64,000 nt of DNA from Tetrastigma voinierianum (taxonomy: Eukaryota; Streptophyta; Magnoliopsida; Vitales; Vitaceae). The position numbers and the translations under genes are program-made. The notes beneath the pieces were generated by a model. The model did no database searches. It worked only from the letters and a program-made list of their open reading frames with translations, and had not been told where the DNA came from. Shown in pieces: positions 36,361-47,701 of the stretch (its first letter is position 1; the number at the start of each line of letters is the position of its first letter). The stretch lies in NCBI GenBank assembly GCA_016808115.1, contig JAEQBH010000193.1:1798001-1862000 (forward strand), written 5' to 3'.

Positions 36361-36849
36361 TATTATATGAATTCATGAATAATTTTGATATGCACTCTTT
36401 GTATGCATTCTTTGTTATACTTCTGTTAAATGAGTATTGAATTCATGTGTATATGTATAAGTCATATGTTTCCCACTAAGCGTAAAGATTAGCACGAGTT
36501 TTAATCCATGTAGAGTGAGAGAGGACGTCCATGATCTTAGCATCTTGTTAGACCGGCTTTCTGCTTGTAGGGTCCATCACCTATAGGTTTTGCGCTCTGA
36601 TTATGTAAATGTAAATGTATAGTTTTTGTATATGTATATGTAAATGGGACTCAGGACTATATGTATTGACACTGTAAACACCACTACGGTGGTAGTTTTA
36701 TTTTTTGTATCTTTTGATATGATATTTTGATTCAGTGATAAGACTTGGGCCAACCAATGTCTAAAAAAAAAAAAGCAAGTAAAGAGTCCCAGTATAGTTC
36801 CTCACCCCACTTCGTCCGCCTAGGTGGGGGTCGGGGGCGTGATAACTTG

Positions 36850-37370
36850 TGCCCTATGACACATTTAAAGAAGCCGTTTCTCCAATAGACAACGCTAGGC
36901 AGTAGCTCCCTAACCCGATCGAGGAGAGTCTAAGCGTGAAAAATTATGACCTTGAGAGAAATCTCATTCGAACATCCCTAGAGGTGGGGGTTTCTAAAAC
37001 CGAACCAAAGGCATACGATGAAGATCAATCTGCTATCTTCCAGTTCGTTAAATGAAGCTTAGTTGTAGAAATTCCAAGATCCCAGTCAATACAACCTTGA
37101 CAATTGATTGATGAGAGTTCAGACTCCAATTGGACCGAACCAGAAAAGAAGAGCCACACTGATGGAGGCATGGCTAAGGAATGGAGTGTGGACTTGCTTG
37201 AAATTCCACTTGGCCTAATGACACGAGCTAGAGCTAAGAGATTCAAAGAAGCCCTTAACGTTTTAATTCGAGATGCCCAAATGGAAGAAGCTCATGTGTT
37301 CAACTCCGAAGAAGAAACAAAGATCGTCCATGTCATCAAAATAAACTCAGAATTGGACTAAGAGCTAGGG
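36850..37370 (+). pseudogene. Decayed ORF with the TRARAKRFKEA motif
   Basis: After the insertion the open frame decays. At 37158-37361 it reads LLEIPLGLMTRARAKRFKEA and then LNVLIRDAQ up to a stop. This motif is what I recall from the C-terminus of chromovirus-type Ty3/gypsy polyproteins just before their 3' LTR. It may be a gypsy fragment captured inside a copia element, or shared by an extra ORF. Low certainty on origin. Confidence 0.5.
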
Positions 37371-39650
37371 CGTTTGTTGATTTGATCCTTGGGTTGATTT
37401 GGTGTTGATTTGCTATTGATTTGGAGCTGATTTTTTGTTGATTTGATGCCTATTTGATTACCAAGCCTTATCCTAAATTATCTAGTTTCCTTTCCTTGTG
37501 GACGTTTAGGGTGTGAGTAGTTTGGGAAGATAAGTTATTTTCCTTTCCTGTTTTGGCAGAATACTTACCTTTGTGGCCGAATTTTGTTTTGTTCTTAATA
37601 CCTTTTGGGCCCATTTATAGGTTTCTTGAGTTACTATTTATAAAATTGAGAGTTAAAATTTCTCTTTAGTTATTGAAAGAAATCTTTGAACTTATCGGTT
37701 ATTCCATAGCGTTTATCAAGACTTATCAATCTGATCTCCATCATTGATTATGGTGTCCTCCCATACCAAGTTTCCTACTTCGCTATAAGCAACGGGTCAA
37801 GGTCATCCATCAAAGCTAAAGACTAGAGCGGTTCTTCTGAGATTAATTTGATCACGGGTCTCATCATAAGTTGGCGTGGTTCGTATCACACACTTTCTCT
37901 TCCAAGCTTCTATGATCACCACCGACCTCCACGAAGAAGTCTAACCATCTCTGTGCATAATCAAAGAAGTTCGCTCTAAAGAAACCAACCATGAAGAAGC
38001 AAAAAGTTCGAACTTCTTTAAAAGTAAGTGCTTCTCCGTCCCTCTTCTCCAGGTTCCCATCTCATGCAAAGTTATGGGCCTCTGTCTCAAAGAGGACCCT
38101 AGCGAGCGAACGTACATTGCATTCAACAGACTTTGCCAAATTTGGGATAGTGAAACTTTTAGAAGAGACAAATCTATTGGGAATTGTATCGAAGCTGCTT
38201 CCATTCATGTCGTAGATTATTCTAGAGTTCTATGTAAATCTCTCCAAGGACATGGGGAACCCAATCAATCCGAACTTCCAAAAGACATTCATGTATGGAT
38301 AGTCCTTTAAATTCTCTCCTAGAATCATTAATCACTATTGGGAGTGTGATGACGTTCTAGATGATGAGATAGAGGTACCCAAGACTGAACTAATGGTCTC
38401 CATAATCACTAGAGGAAGGTCAAAACATGGTCGTATAAGTACAACATTCCCTCATCACATCTCACCTCCAGATACTCTATTTTGCATAAGATCGTCATGT
38501 GCAATTGGCAGCCAACTACCACCAGACAATTGTAACGAAGAGCTTCGCCACCTTGCTTTTTTAGATAGGCATGAAGAGAAAATTCTATATGGGGAAGCTT
38601 GTGTTTGAACACATACTGGGCCATGCCGAAAACATAGCATATCAAAAAACGCTTGGATATCCTTCGTTAATAGTTGGGATCCTTACAACCTAGAATCCTG
38701 ATCCTGTCACTCCCACTGACATTCTAGGGCCTCTAGCTGTTGAGATGCGCATTAGCCATAATCTGTATGAAGGACATCATCTTGGGGATGTCCCTTTTGG
38801 GAAGAAGATGCCATCGCAAGCGTGAGATATGAGAGGGAAAATTTCCAAAATCATTTTAGAGTCTGGACCAACTGCCACCTCTTTAGGCTAACCTTCTACC
38901 TTTATGCCGAAGGAGTCTGAAATTCTAGTTAGGACCATCAGGTCTCATGAGAACATGCTAGCTCACCTTTATGAGTAGTAATAGTTGTTGGAGTTATAAC
39001 TCCAAGGCATTTAGAAGCAGCATAGTTATTGCTTTAATAGAATTGTTGAAAAAATCAAAGAATAAAGACCTCATCTTCTTCATGTTAGACGACGATGATA
39101 TTGAGGGGGGTACACGGATTTGATACCATCTCCTGACCTAACCACCAGTCTAGACTTGAATCCAAGGACTAAAGTAAAAATCTCATCCACAATAGAGACT
39201 GATATGTCATAAGAGACTACCGAACCTAATTTCGAGACTAAGATTAACCAGCCGACCTTCATGACGTCACCATCACCAGAAGAGGCTGCCATCGATGCTC
39301 CACTAGGGTCCGAACACAACGATGAGAAAAAAGGAGATACAATGCCTTTAGACCTGCCATCGCTTTAGCCCCCTTCGTTCTAAGTATTTAGCAAAAAAAA
39401 AAAAAAAAAAAAAAAAAAGGGAGAAATAGAAAGAATGATGATGAAGGGAACCAAGGGTAAATGGAATACTTTATTTTACTTTATTTTTGCACTGATCCTT
39501 TCAATAGTGTATGGCCGGACATGTATAAAGGGCAGACAATCAATGAAATGAAAATCTTCATCTCAAAAGTGTCAAGTGCTTCTCATCTCCCCTTTTTAGT
39601 GCATCTTCTTGTCTCATTCTTTTAGAAATCAATGTTTTTGTCGAAGACAT
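37371..39650 (+). other. Decayed 3' internal region of element D
   Basis: T-rich leader-like DNA with (TTGATTTG) strings at 37378-37460, then broken reading frames around 37750-38310 (fragments such as RTYIAFNRLCQIWDSETFRR) and an acidic tail fragment at 39080-39320 region. A 26-A run is at 39393-39418. I do not recognise a family. It could be the remnant of an extra (env-like position) ORF. Confidence 0.45.
39393..39418. repeat. Poly(A) tract
   Basis: 26 A in a row within element D, about 250 bp before its 3' LTR. Confidence 0.95.
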
Positions 39651-39654
39651 AGAC

Positions 39655-39666
39655 AAAGGGGGAGAA
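39655..39666 (+). other. Polypurine tract of element D
   Basis: AAAGGGGGAGAA immediately before the 3' LTR; AAGGGGGAGA is the usual copia polypurine tract. Confidence 0.9.
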
Positions 39667-40699
39667 TGTTGGGTTTGCGATTGTCCATATCTTCATCACA
39701 AGGGTTCCATAAGAAGATAGCACCTTCAGAGATTGAGTTTGTTGAATTATAGGTGAAGTCCCTGGTAGGATTAAGAAGTAGTATGAACTAAGGCAATTAT
39801 GTGATGTAGGGACATACCTGATATGGGAAGTCTGGACGAGAAGCAGAGCAACCGTGGGACGCTAGTGAGTTTGCTAGCTTGGAGGCCAAGGAACTTGGGG
39901 AGTAAGTTACCAATGAGCCTAGGATTTATTTAGCAATTGGATAATGATCAAATCATAGAAGATTCGGACGCCTGAGCTATCAAACCAGAATTAGAAATAA
40001 TCTAGGATTCTATTCTGAAGAGGATACTTGATTAGCAAGTTTCCTATTTTCGCGATGATAGCTTAAAGGAAAGAACGAAAAATAAAAGGTAGGGTTGGAG
40101 TCATATTAGGAAAATGATCCAGCTTAATCTAGACTTCCAAGACTAAATCAAGGGCTATATATTCAAGTGTTGGAAGTTACTCGTTATGGATTTCAAGAGC
40201 AGAGCTTGAAGAAGAACAAGTGATGTTTGGACATGCTAAGAGAGTTAGGAGTGCAGATACTCGATTGAGGTATTGCACATTAACGTGGAAGATGATGTTC
40301 TTTAATTTCTTCATCTTATATTGATGTAATATGGGGTATGGGTGTGTGATGCTGTGAAGAGGGGAATGGAGAGAGTTCATTATGAATTCCATTATGAGTG
40401 ATTAGGTTTTAAAAAGGGTCGTGGGTAGAGATGGAGTCTCGTATCACATAAGACTAATTGTAAACCTTGAATCAGATCTGTGGAAATCCTTGCATCTAGG
40501 CATAGCCCCTTGGACGTAGGCACGTTGTCGAACCACATAAAAGATTGTATGTGCATTTATTTCATTGCTAATATATCACACCTACTCTACACACGCTACA
40601 TCCTACGGGGGGTGTTTGGACATACCACAGTAAAGTCTTAATGAGATCACTGTCCGAACACCAAAGATTGTGATCTAGAACATACACTATTAAATGTCA
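39667..40699 (+). repeat. 3' LTR of element D
   Basis: Starts TGTTGGGTTTGCG and ends AATGTCA before the TSD AAGCT. It is 23 bp longer overall than the 5' copy, mainly from about 39 bp near 39835. Confidence 0.92.
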
Positions 40700-40704
40700 A
40701 AGCT

Positions 40705-40887
40705 TATTAACATTTATTATGGAAAACCAATGTAGGCTTCAAGTGAAATTTCCTTTATACCTAACACCAATCATATTTAGTACCATACCCTCTGACATCC
40801 CCAAGCTTCTGCAGCTCCAAACTCCCTTGTCCCATCCTAACCTTACCTAACTCACATCTATCCCCAATTGTAACAAATTATTAAGCC
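40705..40887. other. Host DNA between elements D and B
   Basis: 183 bp, C- and A-rich on the plus strand, with no feature seen. It ends at the TSD ATGCC of element B. Confidence 0.7.
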
Positions 40888-40892
40888 ATGCC

Positions 40893-41476
40893 TGTTGTTA
40901 CCTTGATCGTCAGAACCTTCGAGCATTAGCAGTGCAATGTGAACCTGTAAAAAAGGTGATTCGACGGTGGTGTGTTGGCCACCTCTTCGATGATTAAGTC
41001 AGCGAAAAACGAAGAAGAAGAAGCAGAGAGTTTTTGCCCAGTTCGAATGCCCTCACCTCGTATGAGATCTCCCAGATTTATAAGGCATGGTTTGCCAATC
41101 TTAATTTTAGGGATAAAATATGTTCTTCATTATCAAGGATTAATATTTCGAAAAATAAGGGATTTGGAAACTGGGAATCCCATTGATAAATACCTCTTTT
41201 GCGTATTTTCTACTTTCGTATGCTTATCCATAATGAACTTCCCATACGAGGTAGGGTGGTCAGCTGGGGGACTTGAAACCCTAGATGGGCCACCATGAAG
41301 TGAGTATCTAATAGGAAACTCTGGCTTTCTCAGATGAGCTTTAAGATTCTCCCGTTTAGTTAGTTCTCGCCTGGTTTCAATATGGTAAGTGGGCTTGGCC
41401 CGTTTCATGATATGGGCCAAGCGGGCCCTGGGCCCATCAAGTGGTGGGTCTAGGTCTAAAGACCATGGTACTTACA
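40893..41476 (-). repeat. 3' LTR of element B
   Basis: Plus strand starts TGTTGTTACCTTGATCG and ends CCATGGTACTTACA, so the minus strand starts TGTAAGTACCATGG. It is clearly alike to 53154-53760 over its whole length. Confidence 0.92.
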
Positions 41477-41478
41477 AT

Positions 41479-41498
41479 GCCCCCCTTTTCTTTGATTG
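41479..41498 (-). other. Polypurine tract of element B
   Basis: Minus strand AAAGAAAAGGGGGGCA directly upstream of the 3' LTR. Confidence 0.8.
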
Positions 41499-42052
41499 AA
41501 GGTTTGCGTTTCTAAACATTGAGTGTGGAAAGTTGAAGGGACAGGCAGAATTAATGCGTACATTGAATGCGTCGTAAGGTGAAGCGCGTTTGGATATAAA
41601 GTGTGTGGGAAGCACACGTTTCCCAACATGTCTACAGCGCATGATGACCTGACGACACATTTAATGCACCTGTTGATGTTTTACCCTTATATATAAAGGT
41701 TGAGCTCCGTGGCTTTCTCTTTTATGATTTCGTAAAGCTCTTTACCTAGTGACAATTCCTTTCTCTTGTGTTTCTGCGAACTGTTCTTTGAGAGGAATTG
41801 TTGGAGATCCCTTCACAACTTTCAATTTTCTGGTGATTTTTTTTTTTTTTAAAACTAGTTTGTATCTCCTTCTTGGTGTTTTTTGTTTGTTGAGTATTTT
41901 AGTGTCAAAAAGTTCTCATTCTTCCTGAGGGTGTGAACATCGTTTTCCGGTGGGGTTCTTAGGTTTTGTCGCTAGTGGGTTGTTAGACCTTAAGAAGGGG
42001 ATTTCTTTTGTCTTTTGGCTGATCCCACTTTATCTGTTTATTTGCTTATAGA

Positions 42053-43805
42053 ATGGCGAGAGGTCACGGGGCAAGGGCCTCAAGGCGAGATCGCTGAAGG
42101 AGCCTTGGCTAGCTTTGTTTGACCTAATCAATCACCCTTGCCTGAATAAGATTCATAGCTTGGCCCCCAGGCGGCAAAGAAGAAGAGAAAGAGGGTGAAA
42201 AAGATTGGATAGACCAAGGCTATCGGCACTGGACTAGAAGGCTTTGTGGATTAGGTGGATCCAATCTTAAGTGAGTCGACTGAGGAGAGGGAAGAGGATA
42301 TGTCTAGCCTTGTTGCTAGATTCGCCCTCATGGATGTGCAAGTGAGTGCTCAAAGATAGACTGCCTCCGGCTTTGAAGGACTAGGCGGCAAGCGCTTAAA
42401 ACAGTCTGGTCAAGATGAAGACGCTCAGAAGAGTCTGATAGTGATTACTGTGGACTCTCCAGAACGAGCCCTTGATGCCCTACTGGCTTTGGAGGGCACA
42501 TCCTAGGGTGTCCTAGGGGAGGCTTGAGCACCGCTGGAGGAAGGGATTTCAGCCGAGGGACCTCTCAACGTTGATAATGTTGTGGGCGAGGCTCCCTCTA
42601 GAAAGACAGACGTTGTACCGCTGCTCTCTGATAGGTAGTTCAACCTCGCAATTAGCGGCCCTCGTAGGCCAAGGGGCCCTAATAGGCTGGTGCTAAACTC
42701 CTTGGTCAAATCAATGAAGTGGAATCACCCCTCGGTGGACTCGCCTGCCCTAGGTCCAGATACTGCCCAATCAATCATCAATCGCTGGAACCTCTTCAAT
42801 CAGAGGGATGCTTTTGTCCCCGATATACGTGAGCTCTAACCCACTAATCTTCGAATACTGGTGATGGCTGTCTTTGAAGAATATTCCATTCCCTTCCCCG
42901 ACTACTTAGATAAAAAGTCCTACTAACATGTGGTCGAGGAATGGATGCATATTCCCAACTATGACTTCAATGAGACGACTGAGCTGATATGGTTAAACTT
43001 CTAATTGTTTGATCATGAGTCTCACATTGTGGTTTCCTTCTAATGCCTTTCCTTTCATAGGCTGTCACTTCTATCCGGAATATGGCATGCCAGCATAGGG
43101 AGCTTTATCTCCAACTGGACGATGTTGAGAAGCTGTGATGCTATGCTCAGTCCACTGCCTCCAAGCACCAAGCCTTGGGAAGATGGCCTAGGCAAGGCCA
43201 AGGGTAGTCCAAGCATTGGGAGCAGGAGGCTAAGGAGGGCATAGAGAGGATAGCGGGTGCGGAAAAAGAGAGGGATGAAGCCAAGGTAGAAGCTCAGGTT
43301 GCCCGACTGTCTACCGTTGCCGGCAAGTAATGCAAAGGCACGGGTAGAGGAGGAGCTGGCTAGGGTCCGAGATGCCTTGGCGATTGTCGAAGAGGCCAGG
43401 AGCATGGCTGAGGCTAAGGTTGCCCGCTTGGAGGTTGAATAGATTTCCCTTATGCTGGATATTAGGGTGGCTAAGGATGAAGTGTCTTCTCTCCAATACC
43501 AGGCGGGTAAGGACAAAGAGGCCATGGAAAAGGACTACCAAAAGGCCTTGGAGCTGATCTTCACCTATGGTTACAAGTGTTGTTCGTTCAAACACAACAT
43601 CTACGGAGACTAGCTAGAGGTTCCAGATGGCATGCCCGACTCCTCCGACCTGCTCCTTCCAGAGTTCTTCTTGAACCCTAGATACCCGTCGGCTTTAGTA
43701 GCCACTGTGGCCACAACAACCGAGGTGGAGTATAGCAAAATGATAGAGAAGGCAAAGGATCCAGAGAGGAACGCTCCTGTTGAGGACTTTGCTGGAACAT
43801 CTTAA
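42053..43805 (+). pseudogene. Antisense extra ORF of element B
   Basis: It runs opposite to gag-pol. ATG at 42053 (MARGHGARAS), same start as in A. The N-terminal domain seen in A (LIHPNVF..MGCSVLN) is missing here. Recognisable are LVARFALMDVQVSAQRQ (42305-42360), WNLFNQRDAFVPDI (about 42790), a long Ala/Glu/Lys/Arg-rich coiled coil (43110-43545), FTYGYKCCSFKHNIYGD (43560-43612), GMPDSSDLLLPEFFLNPR and a final GTS-stop at 43805. Stops and shifts break it many times. Protein function is unknown; this ORF class is known from Tat-lineage elements in both orientations. Confidence 0.8.
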
Positions 43806-44099
43806 GCTCTCCCCTCCCTCTTTTTCGTTTTAATCGGCCCTATTTAGCCGCCAAAACTTATATGTATCATTTTTTTGATGCCATTGGCGTATTTATGAAA
43901 TAAAATTTTTGGTTTACTTATTCTATTGATTCCTTGTATCTCACAACTCCCTCCTACGAATCTTGACTAGGATAGTTGCTTCAGGGATATCAATCTTAAG
44001 TTTTTTTTTTTTTTTTAGGAGTTAGAAGCTGGTGGGGTTTGAACATGGGTCAACAAGCAAGGCACCATTTTCGGGCCTTGTCTTTAGCCAACAGGTTAA

Positions 44100-44492
44100 G
44101 AGCCACCGCTGTGCTTAGGCATGTACCAACAGGCTAGGAGCTGCCTAGCCTTGAAAAGTGCCAAGAAAGCAGCAGCCACGCCTGTCTTTTGAGTACTACC
44201 GCACTATGAGTCACACATCCGTTTTTTGAAAGTGCCAACAGGCTATGAGCCACGTTTGGTCTTTTGAAAGTGGCAACGGGCTATGAGCTAAGTTTGGTCT
44301 TTTGAAAGTACAAGCGGGCTATGAGCCACGTCTGGTCTTTTGAAAGTTCCAGTAGGTTATGAGCCGCGTCTGATCTTTTGAAAGTGCCAGCAGGCTATGA
44401 GCCACGTCTAGTCTTTTGAAAGTGCCAGCAGGCTATGAGCCACGTCTGGTCTTTTGAAAGTGTCAGTAAGCTATGAGCCACATTTGGTCTTT
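44100..44492 (-). repeat. Tandem copies of the 40-bp Tat 3' repeat (element B)
   Basis: About eight units with plus-strand core GGCTATGAGCCACGTCTGG, then TCTTTTGAAAGTGCCAGCA. Its reverse complement is the unit of element A, so the repeat has the same orientation relative to both elements. It sits between the integrase stop and the 3' end of the antisense ORF. Confidence 0.92.
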
Positions 44493-44620
44493 GATATGGG
44501 GACTATTCCAAGAATTAAAAGAAAACACTCTAAAGGAAATTTTATTGATAATATTTCTAGAATTGGAAGAAAACGCTTTAAAGGAAACTTTATTGATAGT
44601 ACCTTTAAAGAAAGTTTTTA

Positions 44621-47600
44621 TTAATAATACCTCTTAAGATGCGTAGAATTCCACATCATGGGCACTGGCGTCTCATCCAATTTATCTAATGCGTATGATC
44701 CGGCTACCCCCACTTTAACTATCGTGTATGATCCTTCCCAATTTGGTTGGAACTTGTCGGTTGCTAGGTCAGCCATGTTTTCAAAGACCCTTCTAAAGAC
44801 CACGTCTCCGGCTCGGAATGCACACGACTTCACATGCTTGTTATATAGGTTTGTCATTCTTTGTTGATACGATGCCATACGTATAATCGCAACTTCACGA
44901 AGTTCGTTTGACATATCCAAATCTTTGGCAATGGCTTCAATATTAGCCTTCTCATGGATTTCCGTTCGAAGTGTGGGCACCCCAATTTCTATAGGAATTA
45001 TGGCCTCCATCCCATAGGTGAGGGCGAACTAGACACTCCACGACTCCGATGGTTGTTCTATACACTAAAGTTGGGGGGTTGCTGCCATGGTATCTCATTC
45101 ACCTATTTTCCTTTAGCCGAATGCAGTCGCTTTTTCAAAGTCGTTAAGAGAGTTTTGTTGGATGCTTATGCTTGACCATTGCTCTGCGGGTACCATGGGG
45201 TTGAATACAAGTTTTTGATTTTCAACTCATGGTAAAAATTTTTGAGTACTTTATTGTCAAACTGTGGTCCATTATCAGTTACAATTGACTGAGATACTCC
45301 ATATCGGAAAACTATATTCTTCCAAACAAATTGAAAGACTTCTTTATCTTTGATGGAGGTGAAGGCTTTAGCTTTCGTCCATTTGCTGAAATAGTTAGTG
45401 GCAACCAATAGTAACTTTTTCCTCGAGCTAGGGGCGGTAGGCGTTGACTGGTCCATATATCAATCCCATTGAGCAAAAGGGTTAGGGCTCAGGATGGTGG
45501 TTAGATCTGAGCCGACACCCGAGATGGCTCTGCTGTTGGCAAATGATCGCATTCTCGACGTAGGCGCTACATCCGGCTCTCATGGTTGACCAATAATAAC
45601 CTTGCGTATGCGCCTTTTGAGCCAAAGTTTTGCTGCTTGGATGGTTTCCGCATATTCCTTCGTGGAGTTTTGCCAATAAATACTTCCCCTACTGGCTGGT
45701 GAGACACTTGAGATACGGCCCGTCTAGAGACCGTTTATATAATTGTCCATTCAGAAGGGAAAATCTAGCCGCTTGGACCTGAATCTTATGGGCTTCAATC
45801 CTATTATCTGGAAATTCTCCTGAGCTTAAATAGTGCATAATTAGAATCATCCAGGAAGAACAGTCTTCATCTATTTCGTTTACTTGGTTGGTAGTAATTG
45901 ATGATGTCAGCTAGAGATAGACATGAATGAATATCGTTTCTTTTACTGGGAGGGATGCAACTACTACTGCCAATGCATTTGCCTTTTCATTCGAATCCCT
46001 CGGGATATGCTCAAGCTTTCAAGCCACAAAACTCTCCAGTCGTTGCTTGACTAGACTTGCATACCTAACCATAAGCTGGTCTCATGTTTCGTATTCTTCG
46101 TTTACTTGTCCCACTACCAGTTGAGAGTCACTACGTACGATGAGTTTTTCATGATACGTGACTTTTATAAAGGCTTCCATTCAACCAAGATTGCTTCATA
46201 TTCAGCCTCATTATTAGACGCGGGGAAGTCTAGCCGTATGGCTTGTTTTATCCTTTCCTCAGTTGGGGCTTTAAGTTGCAAGTCGACTCCAGCTCCAGTT
46301 TGGCGACAAGTGCCGTCCACATTAAGGATCCACCAACCAATGTCACCCTGGTCCACATCTAGTTGGGATAGTTATGCTACAAAATCTGCCAATATCTTTC
46401 CCTTTAATGCCAAGCGAGGTTTATACTGAATACCGAATTCATTTAGCTCAATTACCCATTAAGCCATCCTTCATGATAGGTCAAGCTTGTGTATAGTGTT
46501 TCCCAAAGGGAGATTGGTCAGCACGACGATAGGGTGTGCTTGGAAGTAGGGGCGAAGCTTCTTAGCTACCACACGGAGGGCTAGTGCTACTTGTTTGAGA
46601 TGGGTATATCGTGTTTCTACTTAAGATAGAGATTTTCTTATGAAGAATATTAGTCTTTGCTTTCGGTTTTCATCTTCTTTGAACAAAGCTGCACTTACTG
46701 AGGCCTCTGACACCTTTAGGTAAAGATAAAGTGTATAGCCTGCCCTTGGGCTAGCCAGAATTGGCGGTTCGGTAAGATATTGTTTGATCGCCACAAAGGC
46801 TTAGTAGCATTCCTCATTCCAGTCGGCCCTTTTGGCTCCCCTTAGAGTGATAAAAAAATGGCTTTAATTGGTATGTGAAACAAGATAAGAACCACTTGAG
46901 AGCTGCCAGCCGACCAGTTAGTTGTTGTACTCTTTTAATGGAGGTAAGAGCTTGAGAGTCCATTATAGCTTTGAGTTGAAATGGATTAGCCTCTATCCCT
47001 CTCTGTGTCACCATAAAGCCTAAAAACTTGCCCAAACTGACTCCGAATGCACATTTAAGAGGGTTGAGTTTTTGTCGTACCTTCACAATAGCCTAAAGGC
47101 TTCTTGTAGATGCTTGGTGTGGTCAAAGCGTTCTTTAGATTTTACAAGCATATCATCGATATAGACCTCTATGGTTTCACTTAAGAGTGGTTGGAAAATC
47201 TTAGTTACTAACCTTTTATAAGTTGCCCTAGCATTTTTCAAGCCAAAAGGCATCACATTGTAATAGTATAACCCGTGAGGTGTAATGAAGGCCATTTTTT
47301 TTGTGTCAAACAGGTGCATGTGAATCTGATGATACCCAGAGAAAGCGTCTAAAAGCGATGGTATTCCGTGCCCAACTGCGTCATCAACAATTTGGTCTAT
47401 TCGTGGCAAAGGAAACTATCTTTTGGGCATGCTTCGTTGAGGTTAGTGTAATCTACACATACTCGCCACTTTCCTCATTTCTTTGGATTACCACCACATT
47501 GGCTAGCCATTCGGGGTACTTCACTTCTTTGATGAAACCTACTCACAATAAGTTGTTTACTTATGTCTGAATGATCTGATGGCGATCCGGGTGGAAATGC

Positions 47601-47701
47601 CTCACTTTTTGTCTTACTGGTCTGGCTATAGGGATAATATTTAGTTCATGTGAGGCCATCGTCGGGTTAATCCCAACCATATCTGAGTGGCTCCAAGTGA
47701 A
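44621..47701 (-). pseudogene. pol of element B: RT, two RNases H, integrase
   Basis: RT (47690-46810) has FSGYHQIHMH, YYNVMPFGLKNARATY and the YIDDM active site, then a connection region with LNPLKCAFGV. RNase H follows (46800-46450). A second, archaeal-type RNase H (46370-46165) has WILNVDGTCRQTGAGV and ASNNEAEYEAIL. Integrase has an H2C2 zinc part (45676-45482, LHEGICGNH), a core with SIVTDNGPQFDN (near 45270) and a C-terminal part FQPNWEGSYTIVKV up to HLKRYY-stop at 44621. Several stops separate the blocks, so no functional polyprotein can be made. Confidence 0.9.

Larger units (their letters stand above)
32703..36849 (+). mobile_element. LTR-type insertion in element D (family 2)
   Basis: 4137 bp (32708-36844) between the TSDs ACTTG at 32703-32707 and 36845-36849. 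Starts TGTAACACTCCGAAATA and ends GGGGGCGTGATA (CA changed to TA). About 2.1 kb without the nested copy 33914-35909. Starts like TGTAACRCYC with a following AAAATACCC-like block are typical of chromovirus LTRs in plants. No pol is present, so it is most simply a solo LTR. Confidence 0.87.
28923..40704 (+). mobile_element. Element D: Ty1/copia-type retrotransposon with nested insertions
   Basis: The element proper is 28928-40699 (11772 bp), flanked by the TSD AAGCT at 28923-28927 and 40700-40704. LTRs of about 1.0 kb begin TGTTGGGTTTGCG. There is a primer site TGGCATCAGAGCA, copia-type gag, protease and integrase start, a 4.1-kb nested insertion at 32708-36844, a long decayed 3' region, and the polypurine tract AAAGGGGGAGAA. 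No reverse transcriptase or RNase H was found. The LTR length, primer site and long 3' non-pol region recall the Maximus/SIRE group, but this is inference. Confidence 0.9.

Noticed and set aside
37991..38215. Separate small gene at 37991-38310
   Set aside because: It lies inside element D between the LTRs and changes frame repeatedly; kept only as an unknown element fragment.
43055..43595. Minus-strand ORFs of 156 and 94 codons
   Set aside because: They are shadows of the plus-strand coiled-coil region of the antisense ORF in element B.
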